Assembly (NCBI GenBank): GCA_036898135.1
Contig: CM072519.1
Span: 34,441,939-34,505,938 of the forward strand
DNA length: 64,000 bases
Direction: 5' to 3'
Source: Oncomelania hupensis
Taxonomy: Eukaryota; Mollusca; Gastropoda; Littorinimorpha; Pomatiopsidae
Under the pieces are notes generated by a model, which made no database searches, was not told the origin of the DNA, and saw only the letters and a list, made by a program, of their open reading frames with translations. The first letter of the stretch is position 1, and every line of letters starts with the position of its first letter. Below are positions 46,053 through 57,839 of this stretch, in pieces. A program made the translations under genes and the position numbers.

Positions 46053-46353
46053 GGTTAAAAAAAGGTAAAGGTAGTCCCATTGCCTTGTGGCCGTAGGGGA
46101 GCGTGATGATGGAGATCACACTTATCTTGGGCCAGCGTAATGAGGGCGATGCCCATCTCTCTCCCTCGCTGCTTTACCTTTTCCACCCTTAAGAGAGTAG
46201 GTACTCAGTCACAGTTGAGTCAACTGGGGGCGTTGTTATTTGTCGCTTCACGTTTTGCGGTCAGTGGTCACCCATCCAAGTGCTAACCGCACTGGACGGT
46301 GCTTAACTTGCGACACAGTAGCGAGTGCTCCAACCACTGCGCTATCCGACATT
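46053..46353 (-). mobile_element. tRNA/5S rRNA chimeric SINE
   Basis: The minus-strand head begins GTCGGATAGCGCAGTGGTTG (tRNA-like A box), then AAGTTAAGCACCGTCC and GGTTAGCACTTGGATGGGTG, which match the internal promoter half of 5S rRNA. The body ends in an A-rich tail (AAAGGTAAAGG...). The exact 12-bp duplication ATGCATACACAA is at 46041 and 46354. Known relatives: tRNA-5S headed SINEs of the MetaSINE group. Confidence 0.85.
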
Positions 46354-47052
46354 ATGCATACACAATACAAGTAATATTGTTTTCAGTACAACAGAAAAGT
46401 GGACAGACTCCAAAACAATATTCTCTTATTCCCTAACCATCCATTAATCAGAAAACATTTTCAATGTAATTTGGGTGGTAGATGGGCCATGGGAAGTGGA
46501 AAAGAACTAAAAGTGAAATGACCAATCGATTGCAAAGTGAATGCACCAATGAAAGAATGAACCACTAACTACAGTGTTAAGTGCGTTAATTTCAATCAAG
46601 ATTTTTTTTTAAAGAAGGGTGGATCGAGATGAACACTGGACAGATGGCGTCAACTAGACGGAAACTGCAGTACATAACTACACAGCGACGCCACCAACAC
46701 CAGTCTAATAATAAACAGTTCTGCTAATCAGTTTAAGAGTGCTGTTAAGGTTGTGTTGTCCGTCATACAAATGCCGGAATGTTCTAACAACAGAGCTATT
46801 TTATTCATGCTGCCATAGCTATCTCAGGCTAACTAACAGTGCGCTTGACCGTTTCTTTCACGGTTAAGTGCATTCTCCACATAATTGCATTAGTACACTC
46901 CCATACACCTTAGGCAGAATTCACAACTTTCCGGCACCTCTCATAAAAACTCGTGGGTATCGCCATTATAAATCAAAACGAGGTTGGAGTGAAACCAAGT
47001 TCCGGTCTGGCTTGTTTTGCTTTTCTCAAAGCTTGATGCGTGACTTTTAAAT

Positions 47053-47538
47053 ATGGCAAATTGCCGAAAACGACGATTGTTAGAGCCAGAAAACGAGTGG
47101 GATAAATATAAAAACGGTGGAGGAAGTACATGCTCAGTGAAAGGATGCAAAAACAATCGTAGAGGCCTGTATTTGTGGCGACTTCGGAGGTGCGTTGATC
47201 ACTACCCAATGGTTCATGGCGAGTGCGTGAGTCAGGAGCCCTACAAACTGCACACCCCTTCAAATAGTGACCAGATAAGAGAGTGGCTGTCAAAACTACA
47301 TTTAAAACGTCCACCGAAGACAATTTTTGTCTGTTCCTTTCATTTTACTGACCGAGAGCCCACCTTTCAAAATCCCTCTCCCCAGCTGTTTCTTGGTTAC
47401 GACAGCAAAGTGAAGATCGGCAGAAAGCCACCACGAAAACGCCAGTCGTCAGATGGAAGAGCTAGCGATACAACGATTAAAGAACGATCATCGACAGAAA
47501 GTGAAACAGGACCTGAAGACTCTTGTGGTTTTCCATAG
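47053..47538 (+). CDS. THAP-like zinc-finger protein, fragment
   Basis: 161 codons from an ATG in good context (AAATATGGC). Residues 25-115 have a C2CH layout: CSVKGCKNNRRGLYLW, a later WLSKLHLKRPPKTIF, then VCSFHFTDREPTF. This resembles the atypical THAP domains found in lophotrochozoan THAP/YqaJ or THAP/DDE genes. A basic tail RKPPRKRQ follows. THAP domains bind DNA and often derive from P-type or other transposons. It may be one exon of a longer gene; an antisense remnant overlaps its 3' end. Confidence 0.5.
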   Translation: MANCRKRRLLEPENEWDKYKNGGGSTCSVKGCKNNRRGLYLWRLRRCVDHYPMVHGECVSQEPYKLHTPSNSDQIREWLSKLHLKRPPKTIFVCSFHFTDREPTFQNPSPQLFLGYDSKVKIGRKPPRKRQSSDGRASDTTIKERSSTESETGPEDSCGFP

Positions 47539-47539
47539 C

Positions 47540-47930
47540 TTCGCCGTCGCAACCTTCACAAAACACGAAGTAGTTGACTATGTGACTGTGAGGGTACGAT
47601 ACCGGTGGCCAGTGACACATGTTGTCTTCCCACTGTAAACTTGACTCTGTCACAACTGGGACTTCAAATCCATCAGGCATTCTCTGCAACACTTTCTCTT
47701 TATGCTCCCACCAACGCTTTCTCATGTGATTCGACATATTCTTGAATATTTGGAAATAACTCACTCAAAACACTCGGATAAACAATACGCGGAGAAAGAA
47801 ATCGGAAGTACGTTTCACGGTAACGGAAAGAGTTACCCCTCTTACATTGGGGATTCCCGTTGTTGCATAGGATAGCAGAAAAGTGTGAATACAGCCTACA
47901 AAGTCCTCGATGCATTTGCTTATGGTTCAT
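47540..47930 (-). pseudogene. Remnant of a SWIM/YqaJ-type multigene family protein
   Basis: In one minus frame, RKRWWEHKEKVLQRMPDGFE and then MCHWPPVSYPHSHIVNYFVF and GEAMENHKSLQ resemble the 'WPPVxYPDIxxYLV...YKSLEAY' block that precedes SWIM fingers in mollusc multigene proteins, as I recall them. The upstream part is in another frame. A possible donor (CTTCAG|GTCCTG) is at its 3' end. Confidence 0.35.
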
Positions 47931-48773
47931 TCCCTTATCTCCATACTACTGCCGAGAAGTAGGTTATCATATATGGAGTTTGTGGACTGACTTGTAGCAT
48001 ATATAATATAAAACAACAACCCAACATAATATCATAATACCAATCCAACAACAATAACAACAACACTTCACTACCAGTATATAGTGGCAAAACTGAAAAC
48101 ATGTCAAGCTTCCAAAGGTCAAGTGTTAACAGCAGGTAGCTTAAAAAAATAAAATCTTAATCGCAGCCCTAAATCATTTTAAACATATTATCACATTACT
48201 GTTACTCTTCAAACACACATATAATACTTCAAACGTCTCATCATGCACAGTCTTAATATCTGACGTTATCACATACCCAGATAATAGTATCGCAGTACAC
48301 CAAAGATCAAAGCAGATTAGCGAAGTTCAAATATACCACTCTACAGCCGCAGCTGAACATCTAGCCCCAGTTATTTCACTGACCAACGAGTTTAACCATT
48401 GAGTAATGATTTGGATTTATTCACTCAACACGGTTTATTTACTGCATAAGTAATCGTGGTTTGGTTGAGATGGTGCTAAATAGCATAAAACAGTTGTGGC
48501 CTATTATATATGGTACCTAACTGTTGTGCCTGTAACAAGTGACCAATGTACAATTACTATAGAGTGTTGCTATCGGCCTGCTATAGCTGACAGAGACTGG
48601 TTCTAGTATTGCAGATGGTTGTTACATTCCTCAAGCCCGGACGATGTGGATAACTGATAGGGCTAGTAGCCGACGACAAGCAAACAATCCCAGTGGGAAT
48701 AGTTTACAATGCAATCCATGCAAAGATGGAAATGGACACTGCCCTGACAAAGACAGCTTTCTTCCTTTTAAAA

Positions 48774-48929
<156 letters not shown>

Positions 48930-51900
48930 TGGTTTTCTACACAGAGATGTTCCTTGAACTATAAGTAAAATTCGTAACATCGTAAGTTCCTAATTTTAGG
49001 TAATAAACATGTGTTGTATTTCATTGCCAATTTTTACTGAAGGTTTTCTTCGGTAGGGAAATCGTTTCCTATTTCAAAACCACTAAGTGTGTGTATCTTC
49101 ATATCAAAAATTCCAAGTGTGTGTATCCTCATATTAAAAACACCAAGTGTGTGAACTACCTACTTCATGTATTTTTACACAATCTAACCTTTTTGTCCCT
49201 GACTGTGCTTTTACATTCATTTACCCTTTGGGCTTTAGTAGGAAACCACGCACATGAACCTTGGGATAAAGGCTGGAGGAAAGCTGGAAAGGTGCGTGTA
49301 GGGCTACATGAGCGGGAGAGGTTGGGGATGCAACCCAAGGAGGTTATCTAACTTCGTTGGACACAACGGTAAGAGGGCAACAAGGTATGTCTCTTAAAAA
49401 GGTGGAGAGGGAGGGGTTGGGGGCGGTGCGGTGCGGGTGGGGGTTGGAAGGTGGGGGGAGCGGTGCGAGAGATCAAGAGGGATGAGGTATTGGCAAGACG
49501 GAGCAGAGTCCAGAAAGGCGCAACTAGAGTAATATTTACCTGGCAAACTAACTCACGTGATAGGTCAACAAAGATCTTAACCGGTCCGTGGACATGTTTA
49601 CATTAAATTACTGGGCGAAAGAACACAAAATATAACAAAATAAAAACAAAACAAATATAAGAAGTTGAATACCCCATGACATGAACAAGGCAATTTTAAA
49701 ACTAATAAACTTATTACTTTAAAACAAGCATTGGAAAGCATATATATTTAATCAAGGTTAAGATGCAAGCAGCTTAATTAATATAATATTGTGTAGTGAA
49801 TTAAACTACACTACCGTACTGTACAGCTACAGCTGTTTCACAATTAAAGACTGTATCGTGTACTGTATACATTTTACGATATTTATGCTGCGTTTGCATT
49901 CTGCACATTGTTACATATAACAGGATAAGAACACATACATGAATGCACACGCACACTCACACACAAAACACAGTCGCGCACGCACGCACGCACACGCACA
50001 CACACAGCGACAATGCAGAATGGAACATAATAATCAGTAGGATGTCCGTAGAATGTACATGTAATTTAAACCTACCTCGATGTCAATCGAAACACAATAA
50101 GTCCATGTAGTACGCGCCATCATTGTGCTCTTAAGAAGATACGCATACTCCAGGATTTCACATTTACTATAAAAGCGTACACAGTACACTACACTACACT
50201 ACATTACCCAAAAACACGGTCTTTTTCAATTACAACATTTCAAATTTCTCAGGTGTGTGGAAAAACCTCAATATTAACACGTCCTCCGTCGTTCCATCTT
50301 TGTGTTCGCACTACTATAAGTTCTCTGCTTAGCATTAATTTCATTCAACGCATGTGAGTGTGTCAGTTGAAACTTTCAATTTCATTACTCGTTTCACCTT
50401 TTATTCAGTCATCCAACCTAGGTCTATGTACCCGAGGTACTTCTCCTTAAGCACCATTTACATATGTAGGTAAGATTATCTACTACTGACCTACGTACCT
50501 GTCCATAGTTTCAGTACATAGTTGAGAGAATACACGTTTTCAATCTACTGCCTTCTTTTATTCACCGGTCTATTTAATCTCAGTATTTCCCCTTCCAAGC
50601 ATCTAGTCCTCTATACACTAAAGTGTCCGGGGACGCTAATCTACACAATGAATGAATTCCAAGCACCATTTATCTATCTAGACACTATAAAATTCTTTAT
50701 TTCAATGAACAAGGAGAGAGTGTAAACGTTAAAGTCTCTTTCTTCATTGTTAATTTTATTTCAATTCACCAGGCCTGTCTTTGTACTCTCTTTCTAAGCA
50801 CAATTAATGTGATCTATTTAGATCCACAATACATTTTTGTCAATAAACAATGAGAGAGGATTCACTTTCAAGTTTTAACTCTGCATTCTTCTGTTTAGTC
50901 AATGTAACAGGACTATTTATCTAGGCATATTTTTTTCTATATACCGTTCTATGTTCAGAGACAGAGTACAATAAACGTTGGATTTGAGTCTTGAGTCTTT
51001 CGCTGAACCGTTAATGTATCTATTGGTGTACCATTGCCTTGTTCTCGCGTTGATCCAGAAGGAAAGTTCGGTCGATATCTTAAGATCAGACCACGTATCC
51101 TTCATCTTCTTGCTCTGCACCATTTTACTGCACCAGCCATGCAAGACGAAGAGGGAAAGTCAGTACATATATTTATTGTGTGTTCTACTTATCTGTTTTC
51201 TTTCTTTCATATAGTTCCCAAAACATGTACTACTACAGTGAGTAACTGGAATTTCTACGTCTTCAGTCTTTCACTGTTTACCATCAAACCTTGTATCTAT
51301 TCCATACTTGATAAAAATTGAATAAAAATTGATGCAACAACAACAACAACAACCATACTTGAAGCCTGAATGTCCTCACTATGCAGCATTAAATGCAACT
51401 ATTATTATTAGTCCCTTTTACTGCCACATCGTTAATTATTTTATCGGTGAAAGTAGATCGTGGGAAAGACGTTTTAAACATGGCTATCTTACAACAGGTA
51501 CATGACAAAGCCACATCACCACTATCATTCACTGGCAAGACTCACACAGGGCGCCTGAGACGGCTAAGGTATACTCTAAAACATCTGCTATACAGCGTAG
51601 TCGAGCCTTTGAGGACCTCTGTGCTGAAGAGGAAGTAGCTAGGCTGTATGCACATCATAAATGCTGATCCCCTCGAAATTGGCTGGACTTAATCTAGGCA
51701 TCATATCAGGTATCGGGCAATTTCTTCCCCAAATAAATGAGCCTCACTGTGCCTAAACTGTTATCATCTACATTGTTTAACACCCGTCCGTTGGACCCTG
51801 TAAACCATGGCTAAGTGATCACTTAGGGTTATCTTTCAATCAACACACACCTAGCTATCTTCCAATCATCAGACATGGTTGTGATATAAAACCCTGGCCT

Positions 51901-52880
51901 GTATAATAACATCAGGCCATTATAACCAAAGGTCCTGAATTTTAATTTTTCTGAACTCAGACTGATTAATTTAGGTGATAATTTTAATGCCTTTCATAAT
52001 TTTTCAATTGAGTGAATGTTTTAGTATCTTAATACCGTTCTTAAACTAATTTATACCTAATTAAGTGTCTTTTTATTTGCATTATCTTAATTTTATAGTT
52101 ATCTTCCGGTGACTTTAAATTTTATCCAAGAAGAAGAAGAACATCAGACCGTTCGTAATCAGATGACTCGAAGGTACATGGCGTGGCAATTTTTGTAATT
52201 TTGCAGCAAGTGTGGGAGTGGAATCAGTGGATGATAGTTAGAATGCCGTTTACTAATAAATAATAAATATGAAAATATCCAATCTAAACAGACACACTTT
52301 CAGGTACTGGGTGATCAATGTAACGTTACGTTGGTTCTGTAGGTACTGGAAGTGTACACACATGCAGATGTTGGCAGTTCAACTGCGTATAGAAATCCCC
52401 ATCGTTGTAAGGATTGTATTAAACCTGTATAATTATGACTATCCAACGGTACTTTTCGTACATGTTTAAATAAGCACAACCACTACCGCCTACAAAATAT
52501 ATTCCTTTTACCAGTTGGTGTGTGCGTGTGTGTGTATGTGTGTAGGTGTAAGTGGGTGGGTGGGTGTATGCGTGCGGGTGCTGGTGTGTGTGGAGAGAGA
52601 AAGGGGAGGGGCGTGTGTGTGTGAGGAGGATAAAGAGTCTACCTTAAGCACCTATGAAATAATACGACAGAAAATAAGTACCGGTAATCGTTCCGAGTCC
52701 TACAATACTGCACGATTAGCCTGCTAGACAACTAATTAAAAAAAATCTCTATTAACAACTAAACCGCTACATAGGCCATAACTTTAGTACTGATCCTAAC
52801 AGTTATATTTTTTGGTTACGCTACAGTATAACCTAAGTACAATACCAATCACTAATCCCTACAATAAAATCTTGCTGGAA
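48930..52880. other. No gene recognised
   Basis: Contains a short GTGTGTATC-based triplication at 49080-49160, CA-rich patches near 49940-50005, a lone GTCCGGGGAC half-core at 50628, and GT-rich sequence at 52515-52625. No exon is supportable. Confidence 0.4.
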
Positions 52881-52891
52881 AATAAATAACT

Positions 52892-52975
52892 GTCAGGATG
52901 GCCGAGCGGTCCAAGGCGCTGCGTTCAGGTCGCAGTCTGGTTCTCCAGGCGTGGGTTCAAATCCCACTTCTGACA
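52892..52975 (+). tRNA. tRNA-Leu (anticodon CAG)
   Basis: 84 nt, class II. The acceptor stem GTCAGGA pairs with TTCTGAC (one G-T), and the discriminator is A. The D arm and A box are TGGCCGAGCGGTCC. The anticodon arm CTGCG-TTCAGGT-CGCAG puts CAG in the anticodon. There is a long variable arm, and the T arm GTGGG-TTCAAAT-CCCAC contains the B box. All stems are intact and no intron is seen, so it is probably functional and decodes CUG. Confidence 0.95.
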
Positions 52976-52979
52976 AGTA

Positions 52980-52988
52980 TTTTTTTTT
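52980..52988 (+). terminator. Pol III terminator of tRNA-Leu
   Basis: A run of nine T begins 5 bp after the discriminator base. Confidence 0.9.
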
Positions 52989-53035
52989 AAACGAATAAAC
53001 AATAAAATTCATTTTACATATATTTATATATCAAT

Positions 53036-53235
53036 ATTCGCATATTTAAATTCAGACACCATAGTAGCATTTACGTTTGTTTACGAGAGTACACTTTCTT
53101 TTTTATAAGCAAGAAATCACGCTTTCTGATACTTTGATATAGGACGAAAAAAGTAAGTTTCTTTTTTTTAAAAACAGTGTTTATTCGTAAACAAACATAA
53201 ATGTTACTATAGCATCTGAATTTAAATATGCGAAT
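53036..53235. repeat. Inverted repeat with ~60-bp arms, possible MITE
   Basis: Arms 53036-53095 and 53177-53235 are reverse complements with a few mismatches (shared core CGCATATTTAAATTCAGA and GTTTGTTTACGA) around an 81-bp AT-rich spacer. No target duplication was identified. Confidence 0.8.
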
Positions 53236-53278
53236 GTTTTCAATGATTGACGAACCCCTGACTAGAGTTAGAGAATAG

Positions 53279-55079
53279 ATCCTATCCTATCCAATCCTAT
53301 CCCATAACTCGAAGGTCGTTGGGGAACCACAGATGATCGTTTAACCAGCGTACTCCATCTTTCTCTGTCCTCAGCAACCCTCATGGCTTCGCTCAATGTC
53401 AAGCCAGACTATTCTTTAATGTTGTCATCCCACCTCTTTTTCTGCCTCCCTCTTCTTCTGCCTCCTTACACCATGCCTTGCAGGATGGTTTTTCCAAGCC
53501 ATGATGCTCTGGTGACGTGGCCATACCATCGGAGTTTCCGTTTTTTCACCACTGTGAGCATGTCATCGTGTTGTCCAATGGCTTGTGTGATTGTCTGTTG
53601 GACTTCGTCGTTGGTGATGTGCTGGGTATAGGAAATGCGCAGAAGTCTTATGTAGCACCTCATCTCCGTGCTTTGTATCCTTCGTATGTTTCGCAAGCGT
53701 ATGGAAAGATGGAGATGACAAGGAAATGCAGCAGACTTACCTTTTTAAGTCTACGAACACGTAATATATATATATATATATATGTTGTTGATGCTGCAGG
53801 TATTTCTCGCAGATTATTCTGAGATTGAAAATCTTCTCAGTGGTACTTCGCCCTGCCATGAAACCTGTTTGTTCTTCAGCTATGACTTGTTCAGCTTGGG
53901 GTATCAACCTGTTGAGTATTATTTTCAGGAGAATTTTGCTGGGATGCTTGATGAGGCTGATGGTGCGATAGTTTTCACACTCCTGAAGGTTACCCTTTGA
54001 GGGAAGAGTGATGACAAGCGACTGGGTCCATGATGTAGGCCACTCCCCACTCTTCCAGATCTTGTTACAGATAATGGTGAGGGCGTCAATCATCGCTTCT
54101 CCTCATGTTTGAAGCAATTCTGCGGGTATGTTGTAAATTCCCGCTTACTTCCCGTTCTATCCAGTTCTCCTTTGCTATGCGCATGCCTTTTCGGATGTCA
54201 CTGTTGTGTAAGGTGTTCTTTTTTTTTTTAACTCCCTTCGTTTGTCACACAGGTCCAAATGTTCAGGTGTGATCCACGGTTTCTTCTTTGGGCGGTGCTT
54301 GTTAAGGATCTCAGTGGCGGCATTTGTCACAGCTGAGTTGCAGGTGGAGGTAATGGTGTTACATCTACTTCATCAGGTCCCAAAATGAGCAGTGGTGCAA
54401 AGTTCCCTCCAATTGTGGCTTTGAATATTTCTGCCACCTCCGGTTCTTGCAGTTTGTCCAGGTTGAACTTCAGTCTAGTATGCTGTGTTTACTCTCTTCA
54501 ACTCTCTTCAAGTGGAAGCGGAAAGACATCATCACGAGATCGTAGTCACTTCCGACGTCTGCTCTGGAAAGGTGCGTGTCCTGCCAATGTAGACCCTTGA
54601 TCTGAAGCGTTTCTTGACCTTAATGTAGTCAATCTGGATGTGATGCTCCCCGCAGGGGACTGTGCCAGGTCCATCGTCTGGATTTTTGTGGGGACCATGC
54701 GTGTTTGCCAGTATCAGATTGTTGCATCTGGCAAACTCCAAGAGTCTCATACCTCTGTCATTTGTATCGTTGGTGCAGTGTAGCCCACGTCATGTGTCTC
54801 CCCTGTTGTAGTACGCATCTTGGCCAACCTCGGTATTCCAGTCGCCTTGTATTATGACTATGTACTTCCTCGGCACTTGGTCAAGGACAGCCTGCAGATG
54901 TTCATATGAATTCTCGACATCGCTGTCATCATAGTCTGATGTTGGGGCATAGACCTGGAATATGATGATGTTGAAAGGGACTGCTCTCAGACGGATGGTA
55001 AGGAGTCTTCTGAAGAGCGGGCGGCAACCCATGACAATGGCTAGAATGTCTTTGTGGACCAAGAATTTAACGATAGATC
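53279..55079 (-). mobile_element. RTE-like retroelement, rearranged copy D
   Basis: The minus strand carries, from 5' to 3', an AP-endonuclease segment (FQVYAPTSDYDDSDVENSYE, then IVIIQGDWNTEVG), part of the reverse transcriptase (NYRTISLIKHPSKILLKIIL) and the C-terminal end (RKLRWYGHVTR). The palm motif A region breaks at an inserted (AT)n tract (53764-53783), and motifs B and FADD are deleted. The tail is CCTATCC-type. Frames are broken in several places. Confidence 0.85.
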
Positions 55080-55084
55080 AGTAC

Positions 55085-55155
55085 ATCCAATATTTCATTT
55101 ATTGTCTATTCACACATTCTGAATGTGTGAATAGACAATAAATGAAATATTGGAT
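55085..55155. repeat. Perfect 71-bp palindrome
   Basis: Exact 35-bp arms (ATCCAATATTTCATTTATTG ... CACACATTC and its reverse complement) around a single T. It lies 5 bp from the 5' edge of retroelement copy D. Confidence 0.95.
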
Positions 55156-55243
55156 TCAGGTGATATTAGAAATCAGTATATCCAAAAATGAACACAATAA
55201 TGTTTTAATCCACACGAAAACGAACGCAGGCGCATACACACAA

Positions 55244-55275
55244 CTACTACTACTACCACTATACTACTACCACTA

Positions 55276-55322
<47 letters not shown>
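55244..55322. repeat. (ACT)n microsatellite
   Basis: Trinucleotide tract with CACTAT interruptions. Confidence 0.95.
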
Positions 55323-55323
<1 letters not shown>

Positions 55324-56270
55324 CCAAAATAGGCAGATCATAGTAGAATAATTATCCAGGACTCTGGAAACATCAGAAATCTACACACTCATTGTCATCA
55401 CAAGAGATTTTGTCTTATAAGTCACTTATATTTCACATTAGAAAACATGCACAGTGGGCACAGTTCCCCGAAAGTACTGTCCTTGATTCTGATAGTTCAA
55501 CTGCAAGACTGCCGTTCCCTAAAAAAAATATCAGAATGCACATACAACAAAAGTTGCAAACTGCAACGTATGTAACCTGACTGCAAAGTCGACAACAGCC
55601 ATGAGAATCAAAATCACGAAGGCAAAGGAGGAGGAGGAGGTGGAGAGGGGGGAGGTGGGCTCGCAACTTGAGTTTTCCCTTCACGATGAGCTATAATAAT
55701 AACGTGCATCCAGTTCACGCGTCAATAGTTTCCCCTGCTAGCCTGCCTCCTAGCTTTTTCCCATCTAATTCTATACTGTGCTAAAAGAAGAGCAAATGAT
55801 TTTTTACAATAACTAATTTAATAAAATTCCCCAGGATTCTTCCACACGAAAATTCTACACATACACACACACACACACAAACACACCCACGCATACACTA
55901 TCTCTCTCTCTCATGCGCGCGCGCATACACACAAACGCACACTCACACACACATACACATTAATGCTGCTGTTTCTGGTGACCTGTCAAATCACCCTCTG
56001 CTTGTCACACCAAATGTGATCCGTCTTTCTCTTTATCATGCCACCAATATGCTAGAGAAGTCGCTATCACGCTAACTATGCACGCTACGACTAAGTAAAC
56101 ATAGGTCTGCTTTACAACTTGCAGTATGCTAGTGGCCCTCTGTCATGGTGCTATTGGCGCTGATGTCAATATTGTAGTAGGATCCATAATACAAATACAG
56201 ATAAAAAGATAATGTTACGTTGTAAAATCAATTGTTTATATACTAATAATCACGATAGCTTGTCTACGCT

Positions 56271-56346
56271 CCATCAGATGGAGTATGCTGGTTTAACGAT
56301 CATCTATGGTGCCCCAACGACCTTCGAGTTACGGGATAGGATAGGT
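56271..56346 (+). mobile_element. RTE-like retroelement, 75-bp 3' fragment (copy E)
   Basis: Plus orientation: GATGGAGTATGCTGGTTTAA through to TTACGGGATAGGATAGG, the terminal sequence of the family plus its tail. Confidence 0.85.
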
Positions 56347-56599
56347 CTACGCCACTTCGGTTAAAAACCGAACTGCTATATCCATGGCAGTACCTGTGAT
56401 GCTTAAACCTTACTTCAATCATAAACATTTTATTTTAAAACTGTCCCGATGATTGCATAAACTATAATAAAATCTGTCAATTTTGACCTCATCTTGCTTC
56501 TTTCAATCTAGTACTTAAAATGAGGGCATCGCTTTTAAATTCCATCTCTCGTTTTGAAAGGAAGAATACATAACAGTGTATAAAGCAAAAACACAAAAT

Positions 56600-56685
56600 A
56601 ACACACACATATTCACACACGCACACACACACCCACACACACACACACACACACACACGCACCCACACACACACACACACACATA
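56600..56685. repeat. (CA)n microsatellite
   Basis: CA tract with CG and CC interruptions. Confidence 0.95.
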
Positions 56686-56708
56686 GAGGATTCTCGTAAC
56701 CCCCAGAG

Positions 56709-56770
56709 TCTCCTCTCTGAAAATCCTTACGGGAAGAGAGGGGACTATAAACTGATAAACATAACATAAC
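56709..56770. repeat. Dispersed hairpin repeat, third locus
   Basis: GTCTCCTCTCTGAAAATCC, then GAGAGGGGACTATAAACTG and (AACAT)n, as at 36792-36860. Confidence 0.8.
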
Positions 56771-57719
56771 TATAACTCGTAACCCAAAGACCTAAACCCA
56801 TCTGACGGGAATAACTTTGGTATATAATTTTGGTTTTCTGCCTCGGTTGTTTTAGATGTTTACATATTTCTTGTAAGCTGTTTCCATCTCATTCACCGAG
56901 TAACGTTTCCAAAAGTATAATTTCTCCATTCTGTAACTTCGAGCAATAAGCTTACTTCTCCAAATCAGAATCTTTTATCAAGTTTCTAAGACTTATATTA
57001 CATGTATAACGATTTCTGTTAAAGTTGTATTCACTACAAAAATAAACCTCTTACCCGTCGCATTCCTCTCGCATTTTCGATTTCGTTCGTTACTTGTCTA
57101 CCGTACTGTTTTTCTGTTTCTTTCACCTCCTTCACTATCGATTTTCTTTTCATGTCACCTTCTTCCCTACCGCATTTTTTCAGTGTTTTTTTTTTCATCG
57201 GTTTAACTACCGCATTTTCTGTTTCTTTCACCTACTTCACTGCCGCATGTTCCGTTTCTTTAAACCTACTGTACAACCACATTTTCAGTTTCTATCGCCG
57301 TTCTATATTTTTAAATTACAGGCACACTTCTCGTCAAACTCCTTTCACGTTAGACTGTGTACAATCATGTGGGTCAGGCGGGACTGACAATGGAAAGAAT
57401 GCAAAGCTCGGAGGGAGAAAGCGAAGCGCACTCACAAGGAAGGGGGAGCTTGAAAAGTACAACAGGAACTAGAATACAGAGAAGGAAAGGGGGAGGGGAA
57501 GGAGTGCCGGATCGGGGAGGGTGATGAGGGTGGAAAGGGGGAGAAGGGTGTTGGAAGCGTTATGTGACTGTCGCTTGTCGACCTTTAACATCACTGCTAG
57601 ACTACATAGACGTATGGGGTGAGTTGGGAGATTCACGACAACGAGGAATTTCATTAAAGGGCTATATCTACGAATTTGAGCTAGGAGGTGGGAATGTGTG
57701 CGTATAAAGAGGGGGGAAG

Positions 57720-57835
57720 GTTTGTGTGTTTGCGTGTGTGTGTGTGTGTTTGCGTGTGTGTGTGTATGTGTGTGTGCGTGAGTGTATGTGTGTGGGTGTG
57801 CGCGCGTGTGTGTGTGAGGGTGTGTGTGTGTGCAT
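57720..57835. repeat. (GT)n low-complexity tract
   Basis: GTGTGTGCGTGTGT-type repeats. Confidence 0.9.
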
Positions 57836-57839
57836 TCAT

